Assembly (NCBI RefSeq): GCF_001427985.1
Contig: NZ_LMSA01000002.1
Location: 846,544 to 910,543, forward strand
Reading direction: 5' to 3'
DNA from: Knoellia sp. Soil729
Lineage (GTDB): Bacteria > Actinomycetota > Actinomycetes > Actinomycetales > Dermatophilaceae
DNA length: 64,000 nt
This document shows positions 52,313 to 61,427 of this stretch, in pieces. The position numbers were made by a program, and so were the translations under genes. Within the stretch, counting starts at the first letter, position 1. Each line of letters starts with the position of its first letter. The notes beneath the pieces were generated by a model. It did no database searches, was not told the origin of the DNA, and was given only the letters and a program-made list of their open reading frames with translations.

Positions 52313-52956
52313 GCGCGGCCTCCCTGCGCCGGCAGCCAGGGCGTGAGCAGCCGCTGGGCCAGGAGGATGAGCCCGTCGAAGACGAGCGCCAGCACCACGC
52401 ACGCCACGAGCCCGGCGATGATCTCGGAGTAGATGAGGCGGGCATATCCGTCCGTCATGAGGTTGCCCAGCTGCGAGATCCCCACCAGCGAGGCGACCGA
52501 GACGATGCTGACGTTGCTCACGGCAGCAACGCGCAGCCCCGCCGCGATGACAGGCACGGCCAGCGGCAGCTCGACCCCCACGAACCGCCGCAGTCCTCCA
52601 TAACCCATCGCCCGAGCGGCCTGCAGGACGTGGTCCGGCACGGACCCCAGCCCATCGGCCACCGTGCGCACGAGCAGCGCGACGGTGTAGATCGTCATGG
52701 CGACGACGACGTTGACGGGATCGAGAACCTGGGTTCCGAGGATGATCGGCATGATGATGAAGAGCGCGAGACTGGGGATCGTGTAGAGCAGCCCCGAGGT
52801 CGAGATGAGCACGGGATAGATCCGGGACCACCGACGCGCCGCCCACCCCAGCGGCAACGCGATGACCAGGCCGAGGATGAGGGGCAGACCCGAGAGCCAC
52901 ACGTGGCTGCGGGCCAGTGTGAAGATCTCGTTCCAGTGGTCGCTGACCCACGTCAT
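52309..52956 (-). CDS. Osmoprotectant ABC transporter permease 1
   Basis: 215-residue ProW/OpuCD-type permease. LPLILGLVIALPLGWAARRW, TIPSLALFIIMPIILG, then the EAA-type loop LQAARAMGYGGLRRFVGVELPLAVPVIAAGLR and VASLVGISQLGNLM. Slightly shorter than its partner; the two probably form the heterodimeric membrane channel. Four-base overlaps at both ends place it firmly between the ATPase and the second permease. Confidence 0.93.
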   Translation of the reverse strand: MTWVSDHWNEIFTLARSHVWLSGLPLILGLVIALPLGWAARRWSRIYPVLISTSGLLYTIPSLALFIIMPIILGTQVLDPVNVVVAMTIYTVALLVRTVADGLGSVPDHVLQAARAMGYGGLRRFVGVELPLAVPVIAAGLRVAAVSNVSIVSVASLVGISQLGNLMTDGYARLIYSEIIAGLVACVVLALVFDGLILLAQRLLTPWLPAQGGRA

Positions 52957-54083
52957 CGAGACGTCTCCGGCTCCGATTCCGCGAACGCGTCGGCAAGATC
53001 CTCGTCGGGACGGTCGACGGACTCGATGAGGGAGAGCACCTCGTGCGCACGAACGGTCCCGACGAGCGAACCCGAGTCGTCGACGATGACTCCCCGCCGA
53101 GCAGGTGAGGACAGGGCCGCGTCGAGCACCCCGCGCAACGATCCCGATGCCCGAGCCACGGTCCCTCCGCGGTGCAGCATCTCCGTGGTGACCGGCCCCT
53201 CGACGCGGGAGGGCTCGACCCAGCCGAGCGGACGGCGCTCGTTGTCGACGACGAGCGCCCAGGCCGACGACATGCCGTCGGTCGACTCACCGACGAGAAG
53301 GGTGCGCTCGTGAGCCAGCGGCAGCTTCGGCGAGGGCTGGAACTGCAGCGAGCGGTAGCCGCGGTCGCGACCGACGAAGTCGGCCACGAAGTCGTCGCTC
53401 GGGTGTGCCAGCAGGTATGCCGGGTCAGAAATCTGCGCCAGCTTGCCTCCCACACGCAGCACCGCCACCTGGTCACCGAGCTTGATCGCCTCGTCGATGT
53501 CGTGGGTGACGAAGACGATCGTCTTGCCGAGCTCGCCCTGCAGGTCGAGGAAGACGTCCTGCAGCTGGTCGCGCACGACCGGGTCGACCGCGCTGAACGG
53601 CTCGTCCATGAGCATGACCGGCGGGTCGGCCGCGAGCGCCCGGGCGACGCCGACCCGTTGCTGCTGGCCGCCGGAGAGCTGCGACGGGTAGCGGTCGGCG
53701 AGCTCCGGCGCGAGCCCGACCCGGTCGAGCAGCTCGCGGGAGCGTTCGCGAATCTCCTTCTTGTCCCAGCCGAGCAGCCGGGGGACCGTGCCGACGTTGT
53801 CGAGGACCGTGCGGTGCGGGAAGAGGCCTGCGTGCTGGATGACGTAGCCGATGCCGCGACGCATCTCGGCCTCATTCATGCGGGCGGTGTCCTGACCGTC
53901 GAGGCTGATCGTCCCGCGCGTGGGCTCGATCATCCGGTTGATCATGCGCAGCGACGTCGTCTTGCCGCAGCCCGAGGGGCCGACCAGCACCGTGATCTTG
54001 CCCGTGGGAGCAGTCAGGGTGAGGTCGTCGACGGCGACCGTGCCATCGGGGTACTGCTTGGTCACACCGTCGAACCGGATCAT
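52953..54083 (-). CDS. Osmoprotectant ABC transporter ATPase with C-terminal CBS domains
   Basis: 376 residues. The ATPase domain (1-240) has Walker A GPSGCGKTTS, Q-loop YVIQHAGLFPH, signature LSGGQQQRVGVARALA, Walker B VMLMDEPFSAVD and switch His in VFVTHD. The rest is a CBS pair (AWALVVDNERRPLGWVEPS; RRGVIVDDSGSLVGTVRAHEVL), as in OpuA/OpuC ATPases, where CBS domains sense ionic strength or bind nucleotides. First gene of the operon. ATG 54083 lies close to the upstream gap of about 215 bases, which holds its promoter. Confidence 0.94.
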   Translation of the reverse strand: MIRFDGVTKQYPDGTVAVDDLTLTAPTGKITVLVGPSGCGKTTSLRMINRMIEPTRGTISLDGQDTARMNEAEMRRGIGYVIQHAGLFPHRTVLDNVGTVPRLLGWDKKEIRERSRELLDRVGLAPELADRYPSQLSGGQQQRVGVARALAADPPVMLMDEPFSAVDPVVRDQLQDVFLDLQGELGKTIVFVTHDIDEAIKLGDQVAVLRVGGKLAQISDPAYLLAHPSDDFVADFVGRDRGYRSLQFQPSPKLPLAHERTLLVGESTDGMSSAWALVVDNERRPLGWVEPSRVEGPVTTEMLHRGGTVARASGSLRGVLDAALSSPARRGVIVDDSGSLVGTVRAHEVLSLIESVDRPDEDLADAFAESEPETSR

Positions 54084-54191
54084 GCTGCGCCCCTCGCCAA
54101 GCGGTTGGTGAGTCCAAACGTAACGGGCGCGGACGGCATACGGGCAGATCAGCGGCCCACAATCGCTCTGGGAGAAAAGCCGCGCAAGGCC

Positions 54192-54206
54192 CTGTCAGGT
54201 GGACAG
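54192..54206. promoter_or_regulatory. Short inverted repeat upstream of the Ugp-like operon
   Basis: CTGTC and GACAG flank AGGTG in the gap between the divergent osmoprotectant and Ugp-like operons, about 95 bases before the latter. Weak evidence for an operator; no PHO-box-like repeat was found in the gap. Confidence 0.25.
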
Positions 54207-54299
54207 AAATTGCGATGACGGGCCTAGCATTCGACAGGTGGCCCCAATGATGAGACCAGACCTGACAGCGAACGCCTCGCACCCACCGGGCGGCGAACG

Positions 54300-55211
54300 G
54301 TGAGCACGCCCGTCAACAGCACCGTCGGCGCCGAAGGGCGTCGCGAGCGGTGGATCGCCGTCGGGTACCTCCTGCCGGCCCTCATCGTCTTCGGCATCTT
54401 CATCTTCTGGCCCCTCGTGAAGTCGATCCTGCTGTCCGTGCAGGGCACCGACATCCTCGGCAACCCGAGTGGCTTCGTCGGCGGAGTGAACTACACCCGG
54501 ATGTTCCACGACCCGGAGTTCCTCACCGTGCTCTGGGTGACGTTCGCGTTCACCCTCCTCACGGTCATCCCGAGCATCGCCATCGCGCTGGCGATCGCAC
54601 TGCTCCTGCAGTCGCGCATTCGCGGAGTCCGGTTCTTCCGCACCGCTTTTGCGCTCCCGTTCGCCTTCTCCGTGGCCACTGCCTCGGTGATCTTCGGAGT
54701 CCTCTTCAACCCGGCTTCCGGTGTCCTCAACGGCATCCTCAGCCACCTCGGCGTGGACAAGGTGCAGTGGCTGACCAACCCCGACCTCGCGCTGTGGTCG
54801 GTCTCCGGTGCGACAGTCTGGATGCAGGTCGGCTACAACCTGCTCGTGCTCTCGGCCGGGCTGGGGGCGCTGCCCGAGGACGTCCTCGAAGCGGCGCGGC
54901 TCGACGGCGCGTCGGGCCTGCGGCTCCAGCGCAGCATCATCATGCCGCTGCTCACCCCGCAGCTGTTCTTCCTCATCGTCGTCGGCACGATCCACTCGTT
55001 GCAGAGCTTCGGCCAGATCAAGATCCTCACCGTCGGCGGGCCGGAGAACCGCACCACCACGCTCGTCTACTCGATCTATGAGCAGGCGTTCGCCAACAAC
55101 AACAGCAACTACGGCTACGCGTCGGCGCAGGCGATGGTCCTGCTCCTCATCGTGCTGATCATCACCGCCTTGCAATTCGGTGTCCTCGAGAGGCGGGTGT
55201 TCTACCGATGA
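54300..55211 (+). CDS. Carbohydrate ABC transporter permease (UgpA/MalF-like)
   Basis: 303 residues, six membrane helices. LPALIVFGIFIFWPLVKSILLS opens the protein, and the EAA loop is EDVLEAARLDGASGLRLQRSIIMPLLTP. The closest style is UgpA, the glycerol-3-phosphate importer permease, but CUT1 permeases for sugars look alike. GTG 54300 is taken as start; GGCGAACG before it is a poor ribosome site. The stop overlaps the next permease start by four bases. No ATPase gene is in the operon, so a shared MsmK/UgpC-type ATPase encoded elsewhere must serve it. Confidence 0.9.
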   Translation: MSTPVNSTVGAEGRRERWIAVGYLLPALIVFGIFIFWPLVKSILLSVQGTDILGNPSGFVGGVNYTRMFHDPEFLTVLWVTFAFTLLTVIPSIAIALAIALLLQSRIRGVRFFRTAFALPFAFSVATASVIFGVLFNPASGVLNGILSHLGVDKVQWLTNPDLALWSVSGATVWMQVGYNLLVLSAGLGALPEDVLEAARLDGASGLRLQRSIIMPLLTPQLFFLIVVGTIHSLQSFGQIKILTVGGPENRTTTLVYSIYEQAFANNNSNYGYASAQAMVLLLIVLIITALQFGVLERRVFYR

Positions 55212-56134
55212 GCACGCTCACCGAACCCACGGAGCCCACGGGACCCGCCAAGGACGCCAGGGCCACGAAGCCCGCCAGAGCCGCCAAGCCGCCCAAGGCG
55301 ACCAAGGCGACCAAGATCCGCGGCACGAGCAACGTCCTCACGTATCTCTTCCTCGGCGTGCTGTTCCTCATCGTGCTCTTCCCGGTCTACTACGGGCTGG
55401 TGGGCTCGCTCATGGGCGAGCGCGACACCAACAGCTTCCCGCCCGCGTTGTGGCCCAAGAACGGCCTCTACCCGGACAACTACTCCAAGGCGCTCGACAT
55501 CATCCCGCTGGGCAACCAGTACCTCACGAGCGTCCTGCAGACCTTGGCCATCACGGTGGGCCAGATGGTCACGAGCGCGCTCGCGGCCTACGCGTTCGTC
55601 TTCCTCAACCTCAGGTGGCGCGGGTTCTGGTTCGCCGTCTTCCTGTCCACGATGATGATCCCGTTCGAGTCGATCATCATCCCGAACTACCTGCTCATCT
55701 CGCAGTGGGGCCTCAAGGACACCATCGCCGGTCTTGCGCTGCCGTTCCTGGCGACCGGCTTCGGGACCTTCCTGCTGCGCCAGTCGTTCCTGTCGTTCCC
55801 GATGGAGCTGCGTGACGCCGCCCGGGTCGACGGGGCCGGGCACTTCCGGTTCCTCTACTCGATCCTGTTGCCGCTCAGCCGTCCGAGCCTGGCTGCGCTG
55901 GGGATCTGGTCGGCCCTGTCGGCCTGGAACATGTACTTCTGGCCGTTGCTCGCCACCGAGGACCCAAAGCACCAGACCATCCAGATCGGTATCAGCCAGC
56001 TGCAGAGCTCGGACTCCGACTCCCCCGGCATGGTCCTCGCCGGCGTCATGCTGGCACTCTTCCCGACCCTGCTGCTCGTGATCTTTGGGCAGCGCTTCAT
56101 CGTTCGTGGACTCACCACGGGCGCCGTCAAGTAG
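55208..56134 (+). CDS. Carbohydrate ABC transporter permease (UgpE/MalG-like)
   Basis: 308 residues. An unusual 35-residue N-terminus rich in Thr/Pro/Lys/Ala precedes the first helix (VLTYLFLGVLFLIVLFPVYYGL). The EAA loop is ELRDAARVDGAGHFRFLYSILLPLSRP, and the protein ends with IVRGLTTGAVK, as UgpE does. Overlaps the upstream permease by four bases; the binding-protein gene follows after 20 bases. Forms the membrane channel with its partner. Confidence 0.92.
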   Translation: MSTLTEPTEPTGPAKDARATKPARAAKPPKATKATKIRGTSNVLTYLFLGVLFLIVLFPVYYGLVGSLMGERDTNSFPPALWPKNGLYPDNYSKALDIIPLGNQYLTSVLQTLAITVGQMVTSALAAYAFVFLNLRWRGFWFAVFLSTMMIPFESIIIPNYLLISQWGLKDTIAGLALPFLATGFGTFLLRQSFLSFPMELRDAARVDGAGHFRFLYSILLPLSRPSLAALGIWSALSAWNMYFWPLLATEDPKHQTIQIGISQLQSSDSDSPGMVLAGVMLALFPTLLLVIFGQRFIVRGLTTGAVK

Positions 56135-56154
56135 GAAAACCAGAGGAGATCCAC

Positions 56155-57588
56155 GTGAAGACCACGACAACGCGCGCCCCCGGTGGGCGACGACTGAGGT
56201 ATGCCGTGCCTGCGGTTGTGGCATCGGCGTCCCTCTTCCTTGCCGCCTGCGGCGGGGGAAGCGACAACGGGTCCGACGGAGGGGACGGGGGCAGCTCTGG
56301 GGGTGCACCCGCCGCCGACGCGCTGGACAAGGCGAAGGGCGTGACGACCGTGGCGTTCTGGCACGCCATGGACGGCACCAACGCCGAACAGCTCACCAAG
56401 CTCGTGGACGAGTTCAACTCGGCCAACAGCGGCAAGATCCAGGTCAAGGCGACCTACGCCGGCAAGTACGACGACGCCATCACCAAGTACAAGGCGGCGA
56501 TCCAGAGCAAGTCGACCCCGGACCTCATCCAGGTCTACGACATCGGCACCCGCTTCATGATCGACGCGAAGCAGACGATCCCGATGCAGAAGTTCATCGA
56601 CCGCGACAAGCTCGACGTCTCCGACCTCCAGCCCAACATCGCCGGCTACTACAGCATCAACGACAAGCTGAACTCGATGCCGTTCAACACCTCGATGCCG
56701 GTGCTGTACTACAACAAGTCGCTCTTCAAGAAGGCCGGGCTCGACCCCGAGAAGCCGCCGCAGGACCTTGCCGCCATCCGTGCGGCTGCCGAGAAGCTGT
56801 CGAAGACGAAGGGGGGCCCGGCCGACTACGGCTTCGGCGCCGCGATCTATGGCTGGCTGCTCGAGCAGTTCATCGCCACCGACGGCAAGGAGTACTGCGA
56901 CCAGGGCAACGGGCGTGACGGCAAGGCGACCAAGGTGCTGTTCGACCAGCCCGAGAGCGTCGAGGTCGTCAAGTGGTGGCAGCAGATGGTCAAGGACGGT
57001 CTCGCCGCCAACACCGGTCGTGACACGAAGGCGGCCCAGGCGGCCTTCAAGTCTGGTCAGCTCGCCATCAACCTGGAGTCCACCGGGCAGCTCGGCGGCT
57101 ACTCCAAGGCCGCCAAGGACGGCGGCTGGGAGCTCGGTGCCGCCAACTACCCGCACATCAAGGCGGGCACCGACGGTGGCCCGATCATCGGTGGCGCCTC
57201 GCTGTGGATCAACAGCGCCAACCACGAGGACGTCAACCAGGAAGCCGCCTGGCAGTTCGTGAAGTTCCTCGCGTCCCCCAAGAGCCAGGCCGCCTGGCAC
57301 ATCGGCACGGGCTACTTCCCGATCAGCAAGGGAGCGCTCAACGAGCCGGCCGACGTCTCCTACCGCAAGGAGAACCCGCTGTTCGACGTCGCCGTCAAGC
57401 AGCTCGAGGGCACCAAGCTGAGCAAGGCCACGCAGGGCTGCCTCCTCGGTGTCATGCCCCAGGCCCGCAAGGCGTCCGAGGACGGTCTCGAGTCCGCGAT
57501 CAACGGCACGGACGCCCAGGAGGCCATGACCAAGGCCGCCGACTCGCTCAAGGGCCAGATCAGCCAGTACAACAGCTCGGTCGGCTGA
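56155..57588 (+). CDS. Extracellular solute-binding lipoprotein (UgpB-like)
   Basis: 477-residue family 1 binding protein. Signal peptide with lipobox FLAAC (Cys near residue 31), a Gly/Ser linker, then VTTVAFWHAMDGTNAEQLTKLVDEFN and DLIQVYDIGTRFMID, which match glycerol-3-phosphate and sugar-binding proteins. Later blocks are NTSMPVLYYNKSLFKKAGLD, GQLAINLESTGQLGG and AWHIGTGYFPIS, the latter close to the UgpB substrate region. GTG 56155 follows AGAGGAGA. Third gene of the operon, ended by a strong hairpin. Glycerol-3-phosphate or a glycerophosphodiester is the best guess for ligand. Confidence 0.92.
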   Translation: MKTTTTRAPGGRRLRYAVPAVVASASLFLAACGGGSDNGSDGGDGGSSGGAPAADALDKAKGVTTVAFWHAMDGTNAEQLTKLVDEFNSANSGKIQVKATYAGKYDDAITKYKAAIQSKSTPDLIQVYDIGTRFMIDAKQTIPMQKFIDRDKLDVSDLQPNIAGYYSINDKLNSMPFNTSMPVLYYNKSLFKKAGLDPEKPPQDLAAIRAAAEKLSKTKGGPADYGFGAAIYGWLLEQFIATDGKEYCDQGNGRDGKATKVLFDQPESVEVVKWWQQMVKDGLAANTGRDTKAAQAAFKSGQLAINLESTGQLGGYSKAAKDGGWELGAANYPHIKAGTDGGPIIGGASLWINSANHEDVNQEAAWQFVKFLASPKSQAAWHIGTGYFPISKGALNEPADVSYRKENPLFDVAVKQLEGTKLSKATQGCLLGVMPQARKASEDGLESAINGTDAQEAMTKAADSLKGQISQYNSSVG

Positions 57589-57625
57589 CCCGGGTCAGTC
57601 CAGCCGCGCGAGAGTTGCGAACGGT

Positions 57626-57665
57626 GACGCCTCCTCGAGATCCACGGCGATCTCGAGGAGGCGTC
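57626..57665 (+). terminator. Perfect 17-base-pair terminator after the UgpB-like gene
   Basis: GACGCCTCCTCGAGATC (57626-57642) and GATCTCGAGGAGGCGTC (57649-57665) pair completely around the loop CACGGC, followed by TCTCATT. Confidence 0.88.
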
Positions 57666-57709
57666 TCTCATTGCGTGACTGCGGTGCGCGGGCGAGCCTG
57701 GCAGCCACA

Positions 57710-59137
57710 ATGGGCGATGTGACCGAACTCCTCGCCCGGGACACGACGCGCGGTCGCGTCACTCTCACCGCCGTCACCCTCGGCTCCGGCATCGCCATCC
57801 TCGACGGGTCGGTCGTCAACGTCGCGCTGCGCACGATCGGGACCGAGCTCGACGCCTCGCTGCAGCAGCTGCAGTGGGTCATCAACGGCTACATGCTGGC
57901 GCTCGCCTCGCTCGTGCTCGTCGGTGGCGCACTCGGGGACCGGTTCGGTCGTCGCCGCATCTATCTCCTGGGGATGGGCTGGTTCCTCGTCGCGAGCGCG
58001 CTGTGCGCCGTCGCGCAGTCCCCGTCGCAGCTCATCGCCACCCGCGTCCTGCAGGGGGTGGGCGCGGCCCTGCTGACCCCGGGCGGGCTCGCGATCATCC
58101 AGTCGGTGTTCCGGCGTGAGGACCGGGCGGCCGCCATCGGCACCTGGGCCGGCCTGTCCGGGATCGCTGCCGCCATCGGCCCGTTCGTCGGCGGCTGGCT
58201 CGTCGACAACGGCGGCTGGCGCTGGATCTTCGGGATCAACGTGCCGCTGTGCATCGCCGTCATCGCACTGACCCTGTGGGCGACTCCGGAGTCGAGGGAC
58301 ACGGAGGCGACGGAGCGCGGTTTCGACGTACCCGGCGGTGCGATGACGGTGGTGTCCCTGGGTGCCCTGACCTACGCGCTCACGGCGTCCTCGACGATGA
58401 GCCCGGGACTGCTGGTGGCCGTCGGTGCTCTCGCGGTGGCGGCAGCCGTGGGGTTTGTCGTCGTGGAGAAGCGTTCTCGCACACCGCTCGTGCACCTCTC
58501 GCTCTTCGGCGACCGGGTGTTCTCGGCGGCCAACGCCATGACGTTCGTCGTCTACGGCGCGCTCGGTGTCGTGTTCTTCATCCTCGTGCTGCAGCTGCAG
58601 GTCTCCGCGGGCTGGTCGGCACTGTCAGCCGGCCTCACTGGGCTCCCGGCGACGATCGCCCTCATGCTGTTGTCGTCACGAGCCTCACAGCTCTCCGAGC
58701 GGATCGGGCCGCGCATCCCCATGACCGTCGGGCCGCTCGTGTGCGCTGCCGGGGTGCTCCTCCTGCTCCCCGCGGGCCCGGGCGCGACCTGGTGGACGGT
58801 GCTGCCGGGGCTGGTCGTCTTCGCCCTCGGACTTGCGCTGCTCGTCTCGCCGCTCACCTCGACCGTGCTCGCTGCCGCGCCCGACCGGTATGCCGGCGTC
58901 GCCAGTGGCGTGAACAACGCCGTGGCCAGGGCCGGCTCACTCCTCGCCGTCGCGGCCCTGCCGGCCCTGGTGGGGCTGTCCGGCGACGACTACCTCGACC
59001 CGGACGCGATGACCTCGGGCTTCCGCGGGGCGATGGTCATCTGCGCGGTGCTGCTCACGACCGGCGGGGTGGTCAGCTGGTTCGGCCTGGCCAACACCCG
59101 CCACCCCGTGCCGGTGGCACCTCAGAGTGAGTCCTGA
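57710..59137 (+). CDS. MFS drug-export-type transporter (DHA2/EmrB-QacA, 14 helices)
   Basis: 475-residue proton-coupled exporter of the DHA2 family. Motif A is GALGDRFGRRRIYLLG between helices 2 and 3, motif C includes GPFVGGWLVDNGGWRWIFGINVP, and early LDGSVVNVALRTIG with LQWVINGYMLALASL is typical of EmrB/QacA proteins. Hydrophobic segments number about 14. ATG 57710 is chosen; GTG 57719 is also possible, and neither has a clear ribosome site. No regulator adjoins. The C-terminus overlaps the end of the convergent hydrolase gene by 16 bases. The exported compound cannot be predicted. Confidence 0.93.
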   Translation: MGDVTELLARDTTRGRVTLTAVTLGSGIAILDGSVVNVALRTIGTELDASLQQLQWVINGYMLALASLVLVGGALGDRFGRRRIYLLGMGWFLVASALCAVAQSPSQLIATRVLQGVGAALLTPGGLAIIQSVFRREDRAAAIGTWAGLSGIAAAIGPFVGGWLVDNGGWRWIFGINVPLCIAVIALTLWATPESRDTEATERGFDVPGGAMTVVSLGALTYALTASSTMSPGLLVAVGALAVAAAVGFVVVEKRSRTPLVHLSLFGDRVFSAANAMTFVVYGALGVVFFILVLQLQVSAGWSALSAGLTGLPATIALMLLSSRASQLSERIGPRIPMTVGPLVCAAGVLLLLPAGPGATWWTVLPGLVVFALGLALLVSPLTSTVLAAAPDRYAGVASGVNNAVARAGSLLAVAALPALVGLSGDDYLDPDAMTSGFRGAMVICAVLLTTGGVVSWFGLANTRHPVPVAPQSES

Positions 59138-59790
59138 CCCGCCTGAGGCGTCTCACCCGCCCCGAGGGAAGCCGTGACGAACTCGGCGACCTCGCGGTGC
59201 CACGTCGGGGCGTGCCGCAGCATCGAGTGCCACTCACCCTCGACCGGTCGCCACGTCACGTCGGCCCCTTGGGAGCGCAGCACCTCACCGAGACGTTGCG
59301 TGCGTGCCGGGTCGGTCGTCCTGTCCTGCAGACCGTGCATCAGCAGGACCTCGAGCCCGGGTCGCCCGAGGCGGGGGTCGCCGTCCTCGACCCATGGGGC
59401 GAGTGCGACCACCGTCGTCACCCCGGGCTCGGCCGCGAGGTGGGTGACGACCCGGCCACCCATGGAGTGACCGATGAGCGCAACGGGCAGGCCGGCATAC
59501 CGGTCTCGAATGCGGTCGAGCGCCCAGCGGGCGTCGGTCAGCGGGGTCTGCTCGGTGCCGTTCCAGCCGAAGTAGCGGTTCTTCAGGCGCACCACGGCAA
59601 GGCGGTCCCCCGCCGCCTGCTCAAGGGCCTTGGCGAACGGACGCATCCGCAGGACGGCGCCCTCCCACCACGGCATGGGGCCGAAGCCCTTCTCACCGCC
59701 GCCGTGGATGACCAGGGCGACGCCGACAGGGTTCGGCGGCATCGTCCCGCGCAGGTCGTGCGAGACGAGGCGACCCAGGGGGTCCTTCAC
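59122..59790 (-). CDS. Alpha/beta-hydrolase
   Basis: 222-residue alpha/beta-hydrolase fold protein: nucleophile elbow GHSMGG (Ser near residue 108), oxyanion loop VIHGGGEKGFG, acid region LLMHGLQDRTTDP and His in GEWHSMLRH. Likely a cytosolic esterase or dienelactone-hydrolase-like enzyme; no lid domain or signal peptide. The start codon at 59790 is 9 bases after the dcd stop, so it is probably co-transcribed with dcd. Substrate unknown. Confidence 0.87.
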   Translation of the reverse strand: MKDPLGRLVSHDLRGTMPPNPVGVALVIHGGGEKGFGPMPWWEGAVLRMRPFAKALEQAAGDRLAVVRLKNRYFGWNGTEQTPLTDARWALDRIRDRYAGLPVALIGHSMGGRVVTHLAAEPGVTTVVALAPWVEDGDPRLGRPGLEVLLMHGLQDRTTDPARTQRLGEVLRSQGADVTWRPVEGEWHSMLRHAPTWHREVAEFVTASLGAGETPQAGQDSL

Positions 59791-59799
59791 GGGCGGGCC

Positions 59800-60378
59800 T
59801 CAGACCTGGGTGCGGTGGAAGTTCTTGAACGAACGGCTGGCCGTCGGGCCGCGCTGGCCTTGGTAGTGCGAGCCGTACTTCGCTGAGCCATACGGGTTGT
59901 CGACCGGGCTGGACAGGCGGAAGAAGCAGAGCTGGCCGACCTTCATCCCCGGCCAGAGCTTGATCGGCAGAGTCGCGACGTTGCTCAGCTCGAGCGTGAC
60001 GTGACCGGAGAATCCCGGGTCGACGAAGCCGGCGGTCGCGTGGGTGAGCAGACCGAGGCGGCCCAGGCTCGACTTGCCCTCGACGCGGGCGGCGATGTCG
60101 TCGGGGAGGGTGACCGTCTCGTAGATGGAGCCGAGCACGAACTCGCCGGGGTGCAGGACGAACGGCTCGTCGGCCTCCACCTCGACGAGACGGGTGAGGT
60201 CGGGCTGGTCCTCGGAGGGGTCGATGTAGGGGTACTTGTGGTTGTCGAACAAGCGGAAGTAGCGGTCGAGCCGCACGTCGATGCTGCTGGGTTGGATCAT
60301 CTCGGGATCCCACGGGTCGAGGACAACCCGTCCATGGTCGATCTCGGCACGGATGTCGCGGTCGGAGAGCAGCACCAC
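59800..60378 (-). CDS. dcd: dCTP deaminase (probably bifunctional dCTP deaminase/dUTP diphosphatase)
   Basis: 192-residue trimeric nucleotide-pool enzyme. [51 protein letters not shown] strand and [21 protein letters not shown] contain the conserved catalytic residues, with the Glu in TLELSN. The tail [11 protein letters not shown] closes over the nucleotide. Actinobacterial Dcd (Mycobacterium tuberculosis) both deaminates dCTP and hydrolyses the dUTP, giving dUMP for thymidylate; this protein has the same length and motifs. GTG or ATG at 60378 starts MVLLSDRDI, as expected. Confidence 0.96.
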   Translation of the reverse strand: MVLLSDRDIRAEIDHGRVVLDPWDPEMIQPSSIDVRLDRYFRLFDNHKYPYIDPSEDQPDLTRLVEVEADEPFVLHPGEFVLGSIYETVTLPDDIAARVEGKSSLGRLGLLTHATAGFVDPGFSGHVTLELSNVATLPIKLWPGMKVGQLCFFRLSSPVDNPYGSAKYGSHYQGQRGPTASRSFKNFHRTQV

Positions 60379-60463
60379 GCCAATGTAGTCGGCGTGGTGC
60401 TGCCACGTTCGGTCAGTGCACCGGCGTCTGGCGCGGACGTTCGAGAGGCGATGAGGTCTTGGC

Positions 60464-61111
60464 TCAGCGGTTCGCCGAGGCGACGCCCTCGGACTCCTGG
60501 GACCCGCTGTCCTCGCGGCGGTGTTCGCGGATGCGCCAGATGACGAACCCGATCAGGACGACCCCGAGGATGACGAAGGCGACGTCGCGCCCGACGACCT
60601 TCTCGACCTTCGCGTAGGACGCGCCGGCGAGATAGCCCGCGGTGACGACGGTCGCGCCCCAGAGCACTCCGCCGGCGGCGTTCCATGCGAGGAAGGTGGG
60701 GTACGGCATCTTCGCCGTCCCTGCAAGCGCGGGCATCACGGCGCGGAAGAAGGCGGTCCACCGTCCGAGGAACACGGCAGCACCACCGCGCCGGGCGAGG
60801 AAGTCCTGCGCTCGGTCCAGGCCCTGCTTCCGCTTCGCGAGAATGCGCCAGGAGAGGATGCGCGGCCCCAGGTGCCGCCCCACCTCGTAGCCGACCGAGT
60901 CGCCGACGATCGCGCAGACGATGACGGTGGCGAGCACGGCCGCGAGCGACACGTGCCCCAGCTTGGCCGCCACCCCACCGAGGAGCGCCGCGGTCTCCCC
61001 CGGGATGACGAAGCCGACGAAGAGCGCGTCCTCGGCGAACACCACCAGGCCCACGACCAGAAGGACGGCCCACGCGGGCGCGCCGAGGACCTGGTCGAGA
61101 AGCGACGTCAA
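60464..61111 (-). CDS. DedA-family membrane protein
   Basis: 215-residue integral membrane protein of the DedA/VTT family, which includes polyprenyl-phosphate and phospholipid flippases. Family motifs are [22 protein letters not shown] (re-entrant, acidic and Pro), [55 protein letters not shown] with the conserved Arg residues, and a last helix [16 protein letters not shown]. The C-terminal tail is charged. Single gene; dcd lies 85 bases downstream. The transported lipid is not known. Confidence 0.93.
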   Translation of the reverse strand: MTSLLDQVLGAPAWAVLLVVGLVVFAEDALFVGFVIPGETAALLGGVAAKLGHVSLAAVLATVIVCAIVGDSVGYEVGRHLGPRILSWRILAKRKQGLDRAQDFLARRGGAAVFLGRWTAFFRAVMPALAGTAKMPYPTFLAWNAAGGVLWGATVVTAGYLAGASYAKVEKVVGRDVAFVILGVVLIGFVIWRIREHRREDSGSQESEGVASANR

Positions 61112-61333
61112 GGGCGGGCCTGCCTTGTGAGGATGTGTGCAGGGTGGGGTGGATGTTCGTCGCTCTCGACACTAGCGGCGTCTTCCTGAGCGGCTGCTGT
61201 GGCGAATGAGCCGCCTGGACGCTGCCGGGCCCATCGTGCTTGGCGGGCGGCGCCGAGCGTGGAGCTCCCTCGGGTTAGACTTCCTGCCGCGCCATCAACC
61301 TGATCCCTGTTTGCAGGGTCCGGGCGGGCGCTT

Positions 61334-61407
61334 GCCGGTGTAGCTCAATGGTAGAGCGCCAGCTTCCCAAGCTGGACACGCGGGTTCGATTCCCGTCACC
61401 GGCTCCA
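61334..61407 (+). tRNA. tRNA-Gly (anticodon CCC)
   Basis: Acceptor GCCGGTG/CACCGGC with discriminator T; D-arm TAGCTCAATGGTAGAGC; anticodon stem-loop CCAGCTTCCCAAGCTGG with CCC; T-arm GCGGGTTCGATTCCCGT. CCA is encoded (61405-61407), unlike the other three tRNAs here. Reads GGG. Confidence 0.96.
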
Positions 61408-61427
61408 CCACGTCTTCGCAGCGGCGC

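Noticed and set aside
51506..53875. 789-codon minus-strand frame over the osmoprotectant operon
   Set aside because: Only its last 268 codons are a real permease. The rest reads the ATPase and first permease in a wrong frame.
54084..54299. PHO box before the Ugp-like operon
   Set aside because: I looked for the GTTCACC-type direct repeats expected for PhoP control and did not see them, so phosphate regulation is not supported.
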